Shown here one piece after another: positions 8,703 through 18,612 of a DNA stretch of 64,000 nucleotides. The notes beneath the pieces are model-generated. The model was given only the letters and a program-made list of their open reading frames with translations, did not search any database and was not told where the DNA came from. Positions within the stretch are counted from its first letter, which is position 1. Each line of letters begins with the position of its first letter. The translations under genes were made by a program, and so were the position numbers. The stretch is from Polyangium sp. 15x6 (GTDB lineage Bacteria > Myxococcota_A > Polyangia > Polyangiales > Polyangiaceae): assembly GCF_029960785.1 (NCBI RefSeq), contig NZ_JASBQE010000006.1, positions 172,880 through 236,879 on the forward strand. The letters run 5' to 3'.

Positions 8703-9422
8703 TCACTTCAAGAGAAGCCGCGCGTCCCGCACGATCCCCGCGATCCCCGCGTCATCGGCATCGTAAAAGCCGCGGATCTTGCCTTCGCCGTCGACGAGCA
8801 CGAGGCGCTCGCCGTGGAAGATCTCGAGGATGCCCTCGCTCGTCTCCTTCTTGCCCATCGCGATCTTGAAGCCGCGCAGGACCACGGTCTCCACCTCGCC
8901 GAGCGGACCCGTGAGGAACGTCCAGCGCGCGTCGTCGGCGCCGTACTTGCGACCGTAGGCGGCGAGCACCTCGGGCGTGTCGTTCTCCGGATCGACCGTG
9001 AACGTCACGAGGTGGAGCTTCTCGCCGAGATCCTCCGTGCGCTTCTGCACCTCGACCATGCGCTTCGTGAGGCGCGGACAGACGCTCGGGCAGCTCGTGA
9101 ACACGAAGTCCGCGATGTACGGCTTGCCCCGCAGATCAGCGGCTCCGAAGGGTTTCCCGTGGTGATCGGTGAGCGTGTACGCGGGCAGCTCGAGCACCGG
9201 CTTCGGCGCCGACGGGCGCGGCGTGATCACGATCCGCGTGATCAGCAACAGGACGAACACGATCCCGAAGACGAGCCACGGAAACCGCTTCGCGCGCGCG
9301 GGCGGCGCCGCCGGTCGTGTCTCTTGCGAGGGTGCGGCCCCCGCCTCCGTTCCGCCCTCGCCTCTGTCCTCCACGCGCGACGTCACGACGTGCGGTGTAG
9401 GCGGCGCTCCGCGCACGGTCAA
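8703..9422 (-). CDS. SCO1/SenC family copper chaperone for cytochrome oxidase
   Basis: 239 residues if started at TTG 9422, which overlaps the stop of the DUF420 gene (TTGA). A proline-rich cytoplasmic tail of about 45 residues precedes one membrane anchor (residues 48-66), then a thioredoxin-like domain. The copper ligands of the family are present: Cys111 and Cys115 in TSCPSVCP and His203 in IFHGERLVLV. SCO proteins deliver copper to the CuA centre of cytochrome c oxidase subunit II. It is the last gene of a four-gene minus-strand operon with DUF420, haem O synthase and a cupredoxin-like lipoprotein. A later GTG start is possible; the domain call is firm. Confidence 0.9.
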   Translation of the reverse strand: MTVRGAPPTPHVVTSRVEDRGEGGTEAGAAPSQETRPAAPPARAKRFPWLVFGIVFVLLLITRIVITPRPSAPKPVLELPAYTLTDHHGKPFGAADLRGKPYIADFVFTSCPSVCPRLTKRMVEVQKRTEDLGEKLHLVTFTVDPENDTPEVLAAYGRKYGADDARWTFLTGPLGEVETVVLRGFKIAMGKKETSEGILEIFHGERLVLVDGEGKIRGFYDADDAGIAGIVRDARLLLK

Positions 9423-9877
9423 GGCGCGTGGGCCGCGGACGCGAGCATCGGCGCGAGGTGGTAGAGCATGAGATACACGATGATCCCCGTGACCGAGACG
9501 TACGCCCAGATCGGGAACGTGATCTTCGCGAGCTTGCGGTGCGCCTCGAAGCGCCCTTGCCGGCCGAGCCGGAGCGTCACGATCACGAGCGGCAGCGCCG
9601 CCATCGCGAGCAGCGTGTGGGTCGAGAGGATCACGAGGTAGATCGTGCGGACGACCCCGACATCGGGGAACCGATGCGTCCCCGTGAGCGCGAAGCGCGC
9701 CACGTAGCTCACGAGGAACACGCCCGACGCGATGAACGCGCCCTGCATCCGCCGCCGGTGCGCCTCGATCTTCCGCTGCTTGATCGCGACGAAGCCGGCG
9801 AAGAGCAACGTCGCGCTGGTCGCGTTCAGCAGCGCGTTCAGCGGCGCGAGGAGACGACCGATGCTTTCAGCGCTCAT
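9419..9877 (-). CDS. DUF420 membrane protein, cytochrome oxidase assembly
   Basis: 152 residues with four predicted membrane helices (about 15-30, 45-65, 80-105, 125-145). Conserved His residues sit at the ends of helices: HRRRMQGAF, STHTLLA, EAHRKLAKITFPIWAYVSVTG and YHLAP. This is the DUF420 family (YozB/CtaM type), small proteins found with aa3 oxidase assembly genes; CtaM is needed for oxidase maturation in Gram-positives. Here it lies 9 bp after the haem O synthase gene and overlaps the SCO1 start, which fits the same job. Confidence 0.85.
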   Translation of the reverse strand: MSAESIGRLLAPLNALLNATSATLLFAGFVAIKQRKIEAHRRRMQGAFIASGVFLVSYVARFALTGTHRFPDVGVVRTIYLVILSTHTLLAMAALPLVIVTLRLGRQGRFEAHRKLAKITFPIWAYVSVTGIIVYLMLYHLAPMLASAAHAP

Positions 9878-9886
9878 CGGGGATGC

Positions 9887-10834
9887 TCACGCGCCGATGA
9901 GCAGCGCGGCTTGCAGCAGCATCAGGTACACGATGGAGATCGCGAAGAGCCTGCGCGCCCATCGTGTCCCGAGCACCGTCGGGCGTAGCCCCCACGCGCC
10001 GAAGCCGAGGAAGCCGAGGCCGAGCAGCGCGGCCGAGGCGAGATACACGGGTCCGGCGACGCCCATCGGGACGAGCAGGAGCGAGACCAGCACGAGCGCG
10101 ACGAGATACCCGACGATGTGGTTTCGCGTGTGGCGATCCCCGCGCTCGACCGGCATCACCTTGAGGCCCGCGCGCTGGTAGTCGCGGCTGCGGAACATGG
10201 AGATCGCCAGGAAATGCGGCACCTGCCACAGGAACAGGATGCCGAAGAGCGCCGCGCCGGGGCCGTCGATGCGATCGGTCACCGTCGTCCAGCCGAGCAG
10301 CGGCGGGATCGCCCCGGGCACCGAGCCGATGAGCAGCGCCAGCGTCGTCTTTCGCTTCAGCGGCGTGTAGACGAGCACGTACGAGAACAACGCGAACGCC
10401 GCGAGCAGCGTCGTCGTCATGTTCACCACGAACCCGAACAAGACGAGCGAGAGCGCGGAGATCGCGAGCCCGAACCAGAGCGCGAGCTTCGGCGAGATCC
10501 GACCCGCGGGCAGCGGTCGGTTCTTCGTCCGGGCCATGAACCCGTCCGTTTCGCGCTCCAGGTACATGTTCAGCGTGTTCGCGCCGCCGACGACGAGCAC
10601 CGTCGCGAGGAGCGAGAGCATGACGACCGCCGGAGACACCCCGGCGAGCCCTTGCTCGCGCGCGTAACGGTTCGCGACCCAGGCCCCGCCCAGCATCGTC
10701 GCGACCACGATGACCGTGACGCGAGGCTTGGTCAGCGCGACGAGATCTCGCGCAACAGCCGCGTACGACTGCTCGTACCCGGAATCACGTCGGTTCACGT
10801 GCACGTCGCCGAGCGGCTCCGCGGGGATCGTCAT
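9887..10834 (-). CDS. cyoE: Protohaem IX farnesyltransferase (haem O synthase)
   Basis: 315 residues from ATG 10834 (MTIPAEPLG). A UbiA-type prenyltransferase with about eight to nine membrane helices. It shows [17 protein letters not shown] at the first helix, the Asp-rich prenyl-diphosphate site [19 protein letters not shown], and the second loop [17 protein letters not shown]. The enzyme adds a farnesyl group to haem B, giving haem O, the precursor of haem A for cytochrome oxidase. Its neighbours (cupredoxin-like protein upstream, DUF420 and SCO1 downstream) make oxidase biogenesis the clear context. An in-frame ATG 42 bp further upstream adds a Cys/Arg-rich stretch unlike the family, so the downstream start is preferred. 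ctaB is the equivalent name. Confidence 0.93.
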   Translation of the reverse strand: MTIPAEPLGDVHVNRRDSGYEQSYAAVARDLVALTKPRVTVIVVATMLGGAWVANRYAREQGLAGVSPAVVMLSLLATVLVVGGANTLNMYLERETDGFMARTKNRPLPAGRISPKLALWFGLAISALSLVLFGFVVNMTTTLLAAFALFSYVLVYTPLKRKTTLALLIGSVPGAIPPLLGWTTVTDRIDGPGAALFGILFLWQVPHFLAISMFRSRDYQRAGLKVMPVERGDRHTRNHIVGYLVALVLVSLLLVPMGVAGPVYLASAALLGLGFLGFGAWGLRPTVLGTRWARRLFAISIVYLMLLQAALLIGA

Positions 10835-11024
10835 GCGCGCACCTCGATAGCAGATGCAGCCCCCGGGGGCACGCACGTGAGGCCAGGAAACACGGCAGGA
10901 GGAGCAGCGGCCATACAGGACGACGTCATGAAGCGGGGGGAGCCTAGCGCGGTGGCGAGTTGCGCGGGAGGAAAGCCCAGCGCGATCGTGGGGTCAACCC
11001 GGGTTCGAGACAACGGGGTCGGGC

Positions 11025-11846
11025 CTACCAAAGTCCCTGGAGCTCGCCCTGATTTTCGGGCGGCTCCGGCTCGGTGCCATCGAACGAGAAGGCGACCTCG
11101 AGCGTCTGCCCGTCGGTCACCGTCACTTCTTGTGTCTTCACGCCGTACCGGGCGTGAAACGCCTCGAGCGTGTACTTCCCGGCCGGCACGCGATCGATGC
11201 GGAACGCTCCATCCGCGCCGCTCACCGCGAAGAACGGATGATCGGTGACCACGACGAAGCTCCGCATCCACGGGTGGATGTCGCATCCGAACCGTACGAT
11301 GCCGGAGGGCGGCAAGCGCTTCGCGATCGGCGGCGATCCCATCGCCGTCGCCTCGTTGAAGACCGTCTCGGCGCCCAGGTACGTGTGCACGTTGTGCAGC
11401 GTCCGGTCGCTGTTCTTCACGACGATCTCCTGCCCGCTGAGGACGCCCTGGATCCGCGGCACGTATATGCAGTCGACCTGATCCACGGTCGCGGCCGGCG
11501 GCACGTCGTAGCGCCCGTCGAAGCTCTTCGGCGCGATGCGGACGAGCACGTCCCGGAGCTTGCCCCCCTGAACGACCACGGCGTCGTGGGCGAGCTGTTT
11601 GTCCTTGCAGACGTCGGTCGCCTGCACGCGCTTCGCGGGCACCTTCATCTCGGGCGGCTGTCCCGTGAAGCGCACCTCGCCGCGCAGCGTGGCGCTGCCG
11701 AGCTTGCCCGCCGGCGCCGCGCTCGCCGCCGCGGACGCCGCGGGCGAAGACGAGCTCCCCGTCTCCTTCTGATTCTGGCAGCCCGCCGCGAGGGCGACGA
11801 GCGCCACGACCGAAGGAACGATCCAGGCTGTTCGATGCAACGTCAT
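11025..11846 (-). CDS. Cupredoxin-like lipoprotein with carboxypeptidase-type regulatory domain
   Basis: 273 residues from ATG 11846. The lipoprotein signal ends ALVALAAGC (Cys23), followed by a Ser/Ala linker. The core (about 45-190) resembles plastocyanin-type proteins: His residues in RTLHNVHTYLG and the Cys-x2-His-Pro-Trp-Met loop FGCDIHPWM, which could supply the Cys, His and Met ligands of a type 1 copper site. The C-terminal part (about 195-260) is a carboxypeptidase regulatory-like beta sandwich (GADGAFRIDRVPAGKYTLEA). It is the first gene of the oxidase-assembly operon, 190 bp ahead of cyoE. A periplasmic electron carrier or copper-handling role is likely but inferred; such proteins are often annotated only as methylamine-utilisation-like. 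Confidence 0.75.
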   Translation of the reverse strand: MTLHRTAWIVPSVVALVALAAGCQNQKETGSSSSPAASAAASAAPAGKLGSATLRGEVRFTGQPPEMKVPAKRVQATDVCKDKQLAHDAVVVQGGKLRDVLVRIAPKSFDGRYDVPPAATVDQVDCIYVPRIQGVLSGQEIVVKNSDRTLHNVHTYLGAETVFNEATAMGSPPIAKRLPPSGIVRFGCDIHPWMRSFVVVTDHPFFAVSGADGAFRIDRVPAGKYTLEAFHARYGVKTQEVTVTDGQTLEVAFSFDGTEPEPPENQGELQGLW

Positions 11847-11966
11847 GTTCGTGATGCGCCGCGGGAGGGCCCGATCGGGCGCTCCCCGCGTCCTAGTGAA
11901 CGCTTCGCGGCACGTCAACGGAGCGCGCGGGTTCGTCTCGCCGGTTTCGCGAGAAAACCATACCCC

Positions 11967-13094
11967 TCAGCCCGGACGCGCGCCCTTCGCCTCGCCCGTC
12001 CCCGGGCCCTCGTCCGACGTCGACTCCGCGCGCGAGATCGCGGCCCAGAGCCCCCGATGATCCCGCGATGCGAGCACCGTCGCGAGCGACGCGAGCACGA
12101 GCGCGAGCGCGCAGAGCGGCACGTCCGGCGCGCCCCGCGCCACGAGCAAAAGCGCGATCGCCCCCGAGAGCGCCGGCGTGAGCGTGCGCGTCGAGAGCGC
12201 CGCGACCGCGATCGCAGGCGCCGCGAAGGCGACGAACGTGGCGACCACGGGCGAAGCGAACGGCTCGGGCCGCAAGACGAGGTTCTTCGCGGCCCGCGCG
12301 AGCAGCACGCTCACCGCGGCCGCCTCGTCGGACGTACCGGCGAGCGCTTGCCGCGTCGCGAAGAGCGCGACCGCGAGCGCTGCGAGCGTCGCCGGGCTCG
12401 TGAGCTTCTTCCCGCGCGACGCGACGACCCCCACGGCCACGGCCATCGCCGCGCCGTCGAGCACGAGGCCCACCGTCGACACGCCGCGCGCGATCCGCGC
12501 GAGCGCCTCCGGCGCGACCCCGTCGCGCATCATGATGAGCGCCGACACGACCCGCGAGAGCCCGCCGAGCCCGAGCAGCCCCAGCATCACCGCCGTCGCC
12601 CGCGCGAACGGCGTCCGCATCGTGTCCCACGCCGCGAGCAACGCGAGCGCGCACGCGACGCCTCCGACCAGCACGAGCGAGGCCTCTGGCACGCGCGACG
12701 CCGACGCCGAGAGCGACACCAGCACGACGAGCCCGCTCGCGAACACGGCGCCGAAACGCACCACCGCTGGCAAACCCGCGCGCAGCGCCGACAGGCCGAG
12801 CGCCATGGCGCCCACGGACGCGAGGATCAGGAAGAACTGCGACATCGCCGCGCCCGCGAGCTCGAGGTAGTCGCCCGTCCTGCCGAGCCCGACGGCCAGG
12901 CCTCGCACCGAGGGGCCGAACGCACGTCCGAGCAGCATCGCGAGCACCCCGAACGCCGCGAGCGGCCGGACGAACCCGAGCACACCCAAGCTCGTCGGCG
13001 GCTTTTCGGCGGGGCGCGCGGGCGGGGCGGATCGGGGCGCTTCGGGGGCTTCGGACGCTTCGGGGGCTTCGGTGCTTTCGCCTTCCGTGCTCAT
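11967..13094 (-). CDS. Polytopic membrane protein, function unknown
   Basis: 375 residues. A charged, Glu/Ala/Pro-rich cytoplasmic start (MSTEGESTEAPEASEAPEAP) is followed by some nine or ten Ala/Val/Leu-rich membrane helices between residues 40 and 345, and a charged tail. I see no catalytic motif and recognise no family. The gene is followed after 120 bp by the cupredoxin-like gene and preceded by the YbjN-like gene at 43 bp, all on the minus strand; nothing ties it to either functionally. Confidence 0.7.
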   Translation of the reverse strand: MSTEGESTEAPEASEAPEAPRSAPPARPAEKPPTSLGVLGFVRPLAAFGVLAMLLGRAFGPSVRGLAVGLGRTGDYLELAGAAMSQFFLILASVGAMALGLSALRAGLPAVVRFGAVFASGLVVLVSLSASASRVPEASLVLVGGVACALALLAAWDTMRTPFARATAVMLGLLGLGGLSRVVSALIMMRDGVAPEALARIARGVSTVGLVLDGAAMAVAVGVVASRGKKLTSPATLAALAVALFATRQALAGTSDEAAAVSVLLARAAKNLVLRPEPFASPVVATFVAFAAPAIAVAALSTRTLTPALSGAIALLLVARGAPDVPLCALALVLASLATVLASRDHRGLWAAISRAESTSDEGPGTGEAKGARPG

Positions 13095-13137
13095 CGGGGT
13101 CGGGCTCGTTGCGAGCGACTCCCTGCAAGGCGCAGGC

Positions 13138-13641
13138 TCACGCGTCGCTCCAGTCGCGGAGGGGGACCGTGTCGTCGAAGAACGCCGAGGCGGCGGAGGC
13201 GTCGATCAGGTCCTGCATGCGATGCCCGCCGAACTCCTCGAAGATCCGGTCGTCGTACTCGTCGGCGATGACCGACATGTCGCGCAGCGCGGCGAGGATT
13301 TCGTCCGGATCGAGCGTCTCGCCGCCGAGCAGCGTGTGCACGAGGACCACACATGCGCCTTGCGGGACGTAGCCGAAGGCCCCGAACCGCAGGCGCGCGT
13401 TCATGCGCAGCAGCTTCATCGCGAGGTCGGGCGTCATCTCGACCCCGCGGACGAGCTGAGCCACGAACCGCACGACGGCGCGGTCGGGCTCCCACGGGAT
13501 GATCTGGATGTAGATGTACGCCGTCCCCTGTCGGACCACGTAGAAGCGCGGCTCGACACGGACGAAAGCCGGCGAGTCCGCGAGCGTTTGCTCTATCCGC
13601 GCGATGCTCACGCGAGCGGCGGATGCAGCGTCCTTGGACAT
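13138..13641 (-). CDS. YbjN-like (type III chaperone fold) protein
   Basis: 167 residues, soluble, no signal peptide. It shows the pattern of the YbjN/T3SS-chaperone-like superfamily: a small helical start, then beta strands FYVVRQGTAYIYIQIIP and AVVRFVAQLVRGVEMT, a helix with LLRMNARLRFGAFGY, and the strand ACVVLVHTLLGGETLDPDEI leading to a C-terminal helix. YbjN-like proteins are small chaperone-like or sensor proteins without a general assigned reaction. No clear ribosome site; a TAGCAT box lies 9 bp before the ATG, so a very short leader is possible. Confidence 0.65.
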   Translation of the reverse strand: MSKDAASAARVSIARIEQTLADSPAFVRVEPRFYVVRQGTAYIYIQIIPWEPDRAVVRFVAQLVRGVEMTPDLAMKLLRMNARLRFGAFGYVPQGACVVLVHTLLGGETLDPDEILAALRDMSVIADEYDDRIFEEFGGHRMQDLIDASAASAFFDDTVPLRDWSDA

Positions 13642-13733
13642 CGGGGGGCGATGCTACCAGCTTCGGGGCGGGCCGTCTCGCGTTGTCCTAGACAAACCCG
13701 CCATCCTTCACAATCCTTTACACCCCCGCGCGA

Positions 13734-15527
<1,794 letters not shown>

Positions 15528-15838
15528 GCCGGTTCGTGAGGCTCCCGGGGCGGAAGGGGCAGATCGTGGGGATGAACCCAGCACCCACCCATTCGACGAG
15601 GCCGGGAGGCTTTACCCGGCGAACGACGAGTTACCCAGCGACGAAGTCCTGAGCGAAAGCTCACGACGGCCGCCGCTGAAAATCGAAACTAGCATCCGTG
15701 TCCGAGCCCAGCAACGACCGGGTTGGCCGAAACGGGCCGTTCCGGGCGGGATCTTCAGCGGAGAACGGGCCGCGTTCGTGAGCCTCGGCGCAAGGCACGG
15801 GCGGAAACCAGCGAAGAACGTCGGCCGCCCGCCCGTCA
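15528..15838. other. 311-bp intergenic region between SDR and TonB-like genes
   Basis: No gene fits here on either strand. It holds the 3' end of the SDR transcript and the probable promoter of the TonB-like gene (minus strand). A direct repeat TTACCC at 15612-15617 and 15631-15636, spaced 19 bp start to start, could be an operator, since two turns of helix separate the copies. No strong hairpin with a T-run was found. Confidence 0.35.
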
Positions 15839-16684
15839 TCAGACCTTCGTGATCGCGTCCCAGTGGTCGGCGATCTCCTGGGCCGTCCACGCCGCGCCCT
15901 CGTCTTTGAACTTTCCCGCGCTTTGCACGACCTTGTAGGCGAAGACCTGCGAGCCCGTGACGGCGAGGACGTGCCCCGTCCGATCCCCGCACAGATCAGA
16001 GCCCAGGAAGAGCGCCGCCGGCGCGATGTGCTCCGGCGTGAGCGACTCCATGCCCGCCTGGAACATCGGGAGATCCTCGGTCATGCGCGTCTTCGCCACC
16101 GGCGCGAGCGCGTTCACCGTGATCTTGTGCTTCTGCAGCTCGATCGCCGCGGTCCGCGTAAAGCCGTAGATGCCGGCCTTCGCGGCCGCGTAGTTCGATT
16201 GCCCGAAGTTGCCGACCATGCCCGAGACGCTCGTCGTGTTGACGATGCGCCCGCCGCCGCCCTGCGCGACCATCTGCTTCACGACGGCCTGCGTGACGAG
16301 GAACGTGCCCTTGAGGTGCACGGCGACGACGCTGTCCCACTGATCCTCGTCGAGCTTGAGCAGCGTCTTGTCCCGCAGGATGCCCGCGTTGTTGACGAGC
16401 ACGTCGATGCGGCCGAAGGCATCGAGCGCGGTCTTCACGATGCCTGCCGCGCCCGCGGCCGTCGCCACCGTGTCGAAGTTCGCGACGGCGACGCCGCCCG
16501 CGGCCGTGATCTCGTCCACGACCTTTCGCGCCATGGCGTCACTTCCGCCGGTTCCGTCGCGCGCGCCGCCGACGTCGTTGACGACCACCTTCGCGCCCTC
16601 CCGGGCGAAGAGCAGCGCCTCGGCGCGGCCGATCCCGCCGCCTGCGCCCGTGATGATTGCCACTTTGCCGTCGAGCAGACCCAT
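15839..16684 (-). CDS. Short-chain dehydrogenase, 3-hydroxyacyl-CoA dehydrogenase type
   Basis: 281 residues, soluble. Classical SDR motifs are complete: TGAGGGIGRAEA (cofactor binding, residues 12-23), NNAG, the catalytic Ser in NTTSVSGMVG and YAAAK. Asn-Asp after the second strand (VVVNDVGG) and the insert GARDGTGGSDAMARKVV are typical of the SDR units of peroxisomal multifunctional enzyme type 2 and its bacterial relatives, which oxidise 3-hydroxyacyl-CoA in beta-oxidation. The C-terminal extension (VTGSQVFAYKVVQSAG) also fits that group. Substrate assignment is inference; the SDR call is firm. It appears to be transcribed alone. Confidence 0.88.
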   Translation of the reverse strand: MGLLDGKVAIITGAGGGIGRAEALLFAREGAKVVVNDVGGARDGTGGSDAMARKVVDEITAAGGVAVANFDTVATAAGAAGIVKTALDAFGRIDVLVNNAGILRDKTLLKLDEDQWDSVVAVHLKGTFLVTQAVVKQMVAQGGGGRIVNTTSVSGMVGNFGQSNYAAAKAGIYGFTRTAAIELQKHKITVNALAPVAKTRMTEDLPMFQAGMESLTPEHIAPAALFLGSDLCGDRTGHVLAVTGSQVFAYKVVQSAGKFKDEGAAWTAQEIADHWDAITKV

Positions 16685-16770
16685 CCCATGCCTCCTTCAC
16701 GCGTGCTTGTCGCGCGCGAACAATACCGCTTCTTGCCCTTCCCCCTAGGCCCGTGTAACGACGAGCGCGC

Positions 16771-16941
16771 GTGAGCTCGCTGCAGACGAGAACGGAGCGG
16801 CCCCCCGAGGGCCTGGCCCGCGGAATCGTGGTCGCGCCCAAGTGGGCCGTCGCCGCGCTCGGCGCCGCTGTGGTGCTGGGCGCGATCATCTACCTCGTCG
16901 TGCGCGTCCGCCGCGCCCGGAAGAACCTGAGAGCGCCTTGA
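16771..16941 (+). CDS. Small single-span membrane protein
   Basis: 56 residues from GTG 16771 to TGA 16939-16941. A polar N-terminus (SSLQTRTERPPEGLARGIVV) leads to one membrane helix (AVAALGAAVVLGAIIYLVV) and a basic tail (RVRRARKNLRAP), giving an N-out/C-in anchor by the positive-inside rule. It lies 13 bp before the LPG-synthase-type gene with a GGAGCGG ribosome site between, so the two form an operon. Divergent from the SDR gene. It is too short to identify; codon use is typical of the window, with nearly every third base G or C. Confidence 0.55.
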   Translation: MSSLQTRTERPPEGLARGIVVAPKWAVAALGAAVVLGAIIYLVVRVRRARKNLRAP

Positions 16942-16954
16942 TCGGAGCGGACTC

Positions 16955-17980
16955 TTGAACACGCTGGTCCGTCGCGTCGTGGTGGTGATGCTGCTCGGCG
17001 TCGCCCTCTACGGCGGCCTCGTCCTCTACCGCGACGCGAACACCATCGCCGCGCGCCTCGCGACGTACGCCTGGTCCACGTTCGGGATCGCCTGCGCCCT
17101 CGCGTTCGGCAACTACCTCCTGCGCTACCTCAAGTGGGAGTACTACCTCGCCCGGCTCGACATCCGCGGCGTGCCCAAGTTCGAGAGCCTGCTCGTGTTC
17201 CTGTCGGGCTTCGTCCTGACGGTCACGCCCGGCAAGGTCGGCGAGGTCTTCAAGTCGCTCATCCTGTTCCAGCTCCGCAAGGTGCCGATCGAGCGCACCG
17301 CGCCCATCGTCATCGCCGAGCGCGTGACCGATCTCATCGGCGTGATCGCGATCATCGCCCTCGGCAGCGCGAGCTTCCCCGGCGGCGCGATCTGGGCCGG
17401 CATCGGCGCGGCCACCGTGGTCGCGCTGCTCGTCTTCGTCTCGGTCCCCGCGGTGAGCGGCGCCGTCGTGCGGCTCTTGCCGAAGCTCCCGGGGCCGCTC
17501 GGACGTGTGGGCGGCAAGGTCGCGCCGAAGATCGACGAGGCGCTCTCGGGCCTGCGCACGATCGTCTCGCCCGCGCAGCTCGTGTGGCCGACGTTGCTCT
17601 CGATCGGCGCGTGGTCGCTCGAAGGCGTGGGGCTCTGGGTGATCCTGCGCGGGTTCGGTGAGCAGGCGTCGATGACGCTCACGATGTTCTTCTACTCGAC
17701 GGCGACGCTCGCGGGCGCGCTCGTGCCGGTCCCGGGCGGGCTCGGCGTGACGGAAAAACTGCTCGAAGAGCAGATGGCGCGGATCGGCGGCGTGGAGGCG
17801 GCGACATCGACGGCGGCCATGATCCTCGTGCGGTTTGCCACGTTGTGGTTTGCCGTCGCCGTCGGGTTCGCGGCGCTTGGGCTGCTCCGCGCCAAACACG
17901 GCGCGGCGGTGCTCGGCGGCGAAGCCGTGCCGCGAGGGTCCGGAGATCAACGGAATCTCTTGACAGAGCGCACGCCTTGA
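16955..17980 (+). CDS. Lysylphosphatidylglycerol synthase/flippase-type membrane protein (UPF0104)
   Basis: 341 residues from TTG 16955, preceded by GGAGCGG. Eight or so membrane helices. It matches the LPG synthase transmembrane domain family (PF03706 type): YLLRYLKWEYYLARLDI, then SGFVLTVTPGKVGEVFKS, IVIAERVTDLIGVIAI and PVPGGLGVTEKLL. These conserved pieces line the lipid path in the MprF flippase half and its stand-alone relatives. The soluble aminoacyl-transfer domain is absent, so it more likely moves a lipid or lipid-linked sugar than modifies one. Substrate unknown. Confidence 0.85.
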   Translation: MNTLVRRVVVVMLLGVALYGGLVLYRDANTIAARLATYAWSTFGIACALAFGNYLLRYLKWEYYLARLDIRGVPKFESLLVFLSGFVLTVTPGKVGEVFKSLILFQLRKVPIERTAPIVIAERVTDLIGVIAIIALGSASFPGGAIWAGIGAATVVALLVFVSVPAVSGAVVRLLPKLPGPLGRVGGKVAPKIDEALSGLRTIVSPAQLVWPTLLSIGAWSLEGVGLWVILRGFGEQASMTLTMFFYSTATLAGALVPVPGGLGVTEKLLEEQMARIGGVEAATSTAAMILVRFATLWFAVAVGFAALGLLRAKHGAAVLGGEAVPRGSGDQRNLLTERTP

Positions 17981-17999
17981 CGGTCGGCTACGCGGAGCC

Positions 18000-18599
18000 A
18001 TGGCGACCATCGAACGAGGCATCGGGCTTGTACAGCGCGTCATCGCGGAGCTTTCGAAGCGCCCGGAGGGAGCGAGCGTGGTCGGCGCGAGCCCAGCCGC
18101 GCTCGACGCCCTCGAGTCCAAGCTGATGGTGGAGCTGCCGCCCTCGCTGCGGACGTTCCTCGCCTACGACTTCACCTTCGCGAGCTTCGGCAAGCGCTTC
18201 AAAGGCCGGCACCGCTTCGGCGCGGATCCTCGCTCGCCCGAGCCGAAGATCACCTCGGTCCGCAAGCTCGCCGAGGCGATGGTCGAGCTCGGATGGACCG
18301 ACTCGCGCATCCGCGGCAAGGTCGTGCGCTTGCCGAACAAGCCGGGGCAGCCCTGGAACGCGCTCTACCTCGGCGAGGCGCGGCGCGACGGCGAGCTCGT
18401 GATCCTCGGCCTCGAGAACGACGAGACGAACGTGCGCGTCTTCCCGCGATACACGGCCTTCGACCTCTACCTCGCGCACCAGCTCGGCGCGCTCAAGCTG
18501 CGCCAGAGCGCGCTGCTCGACGACCTCGACTCGCACCTCGCGCACAACCCCGAGCTCCACTCGCGCGAAGAGGACGAGGACGAGAGCACGGACTACTGA
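18000..18599 (+). CDS. SMI1/KNR4 (SUKH)-like protein
   Basis: 199 residues, soluble. The segment SKLMVELPPSLRTFLAYDF resembles the SUKH/SMI1-KNR4 motif (an acidic-helix residue, then LP-x-S/D-x-R-x-FL), and the pattern of aromatic and acidic residues after it (PWNALYLGEARRDGELVILG, then FDLYLAHQLG) fits that fold. SUKH proteins are often immunity proteins of polymorphic toxins, but no toxin gene is adjacent, and stand-alone members have unknown roles. The tail is strongly acidic (EEDEDESTD). It precedes the pseudouridine synthase gene by 13 bp. Confidence 0.5.
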   Translation: MATIERGIGLVQRVIAELSKRPEGASVVGASPAALDALESKLMVELPPSLRTFLAYDFTFASFGKRFKGRHRFGADPRSPEPKITSVRKLAEAMVELGWTDSRIRGKVVRLPNKPGQPWNALYLGEARRDGELVILGLENDETNVRVFPRYTAFDLYLAHQLGALKLRQSALLDDLDSHLAHNPELHSREEDEDESTDY

Positions 18600-18612
18600 T
18601 CCGCGGTCCGTG

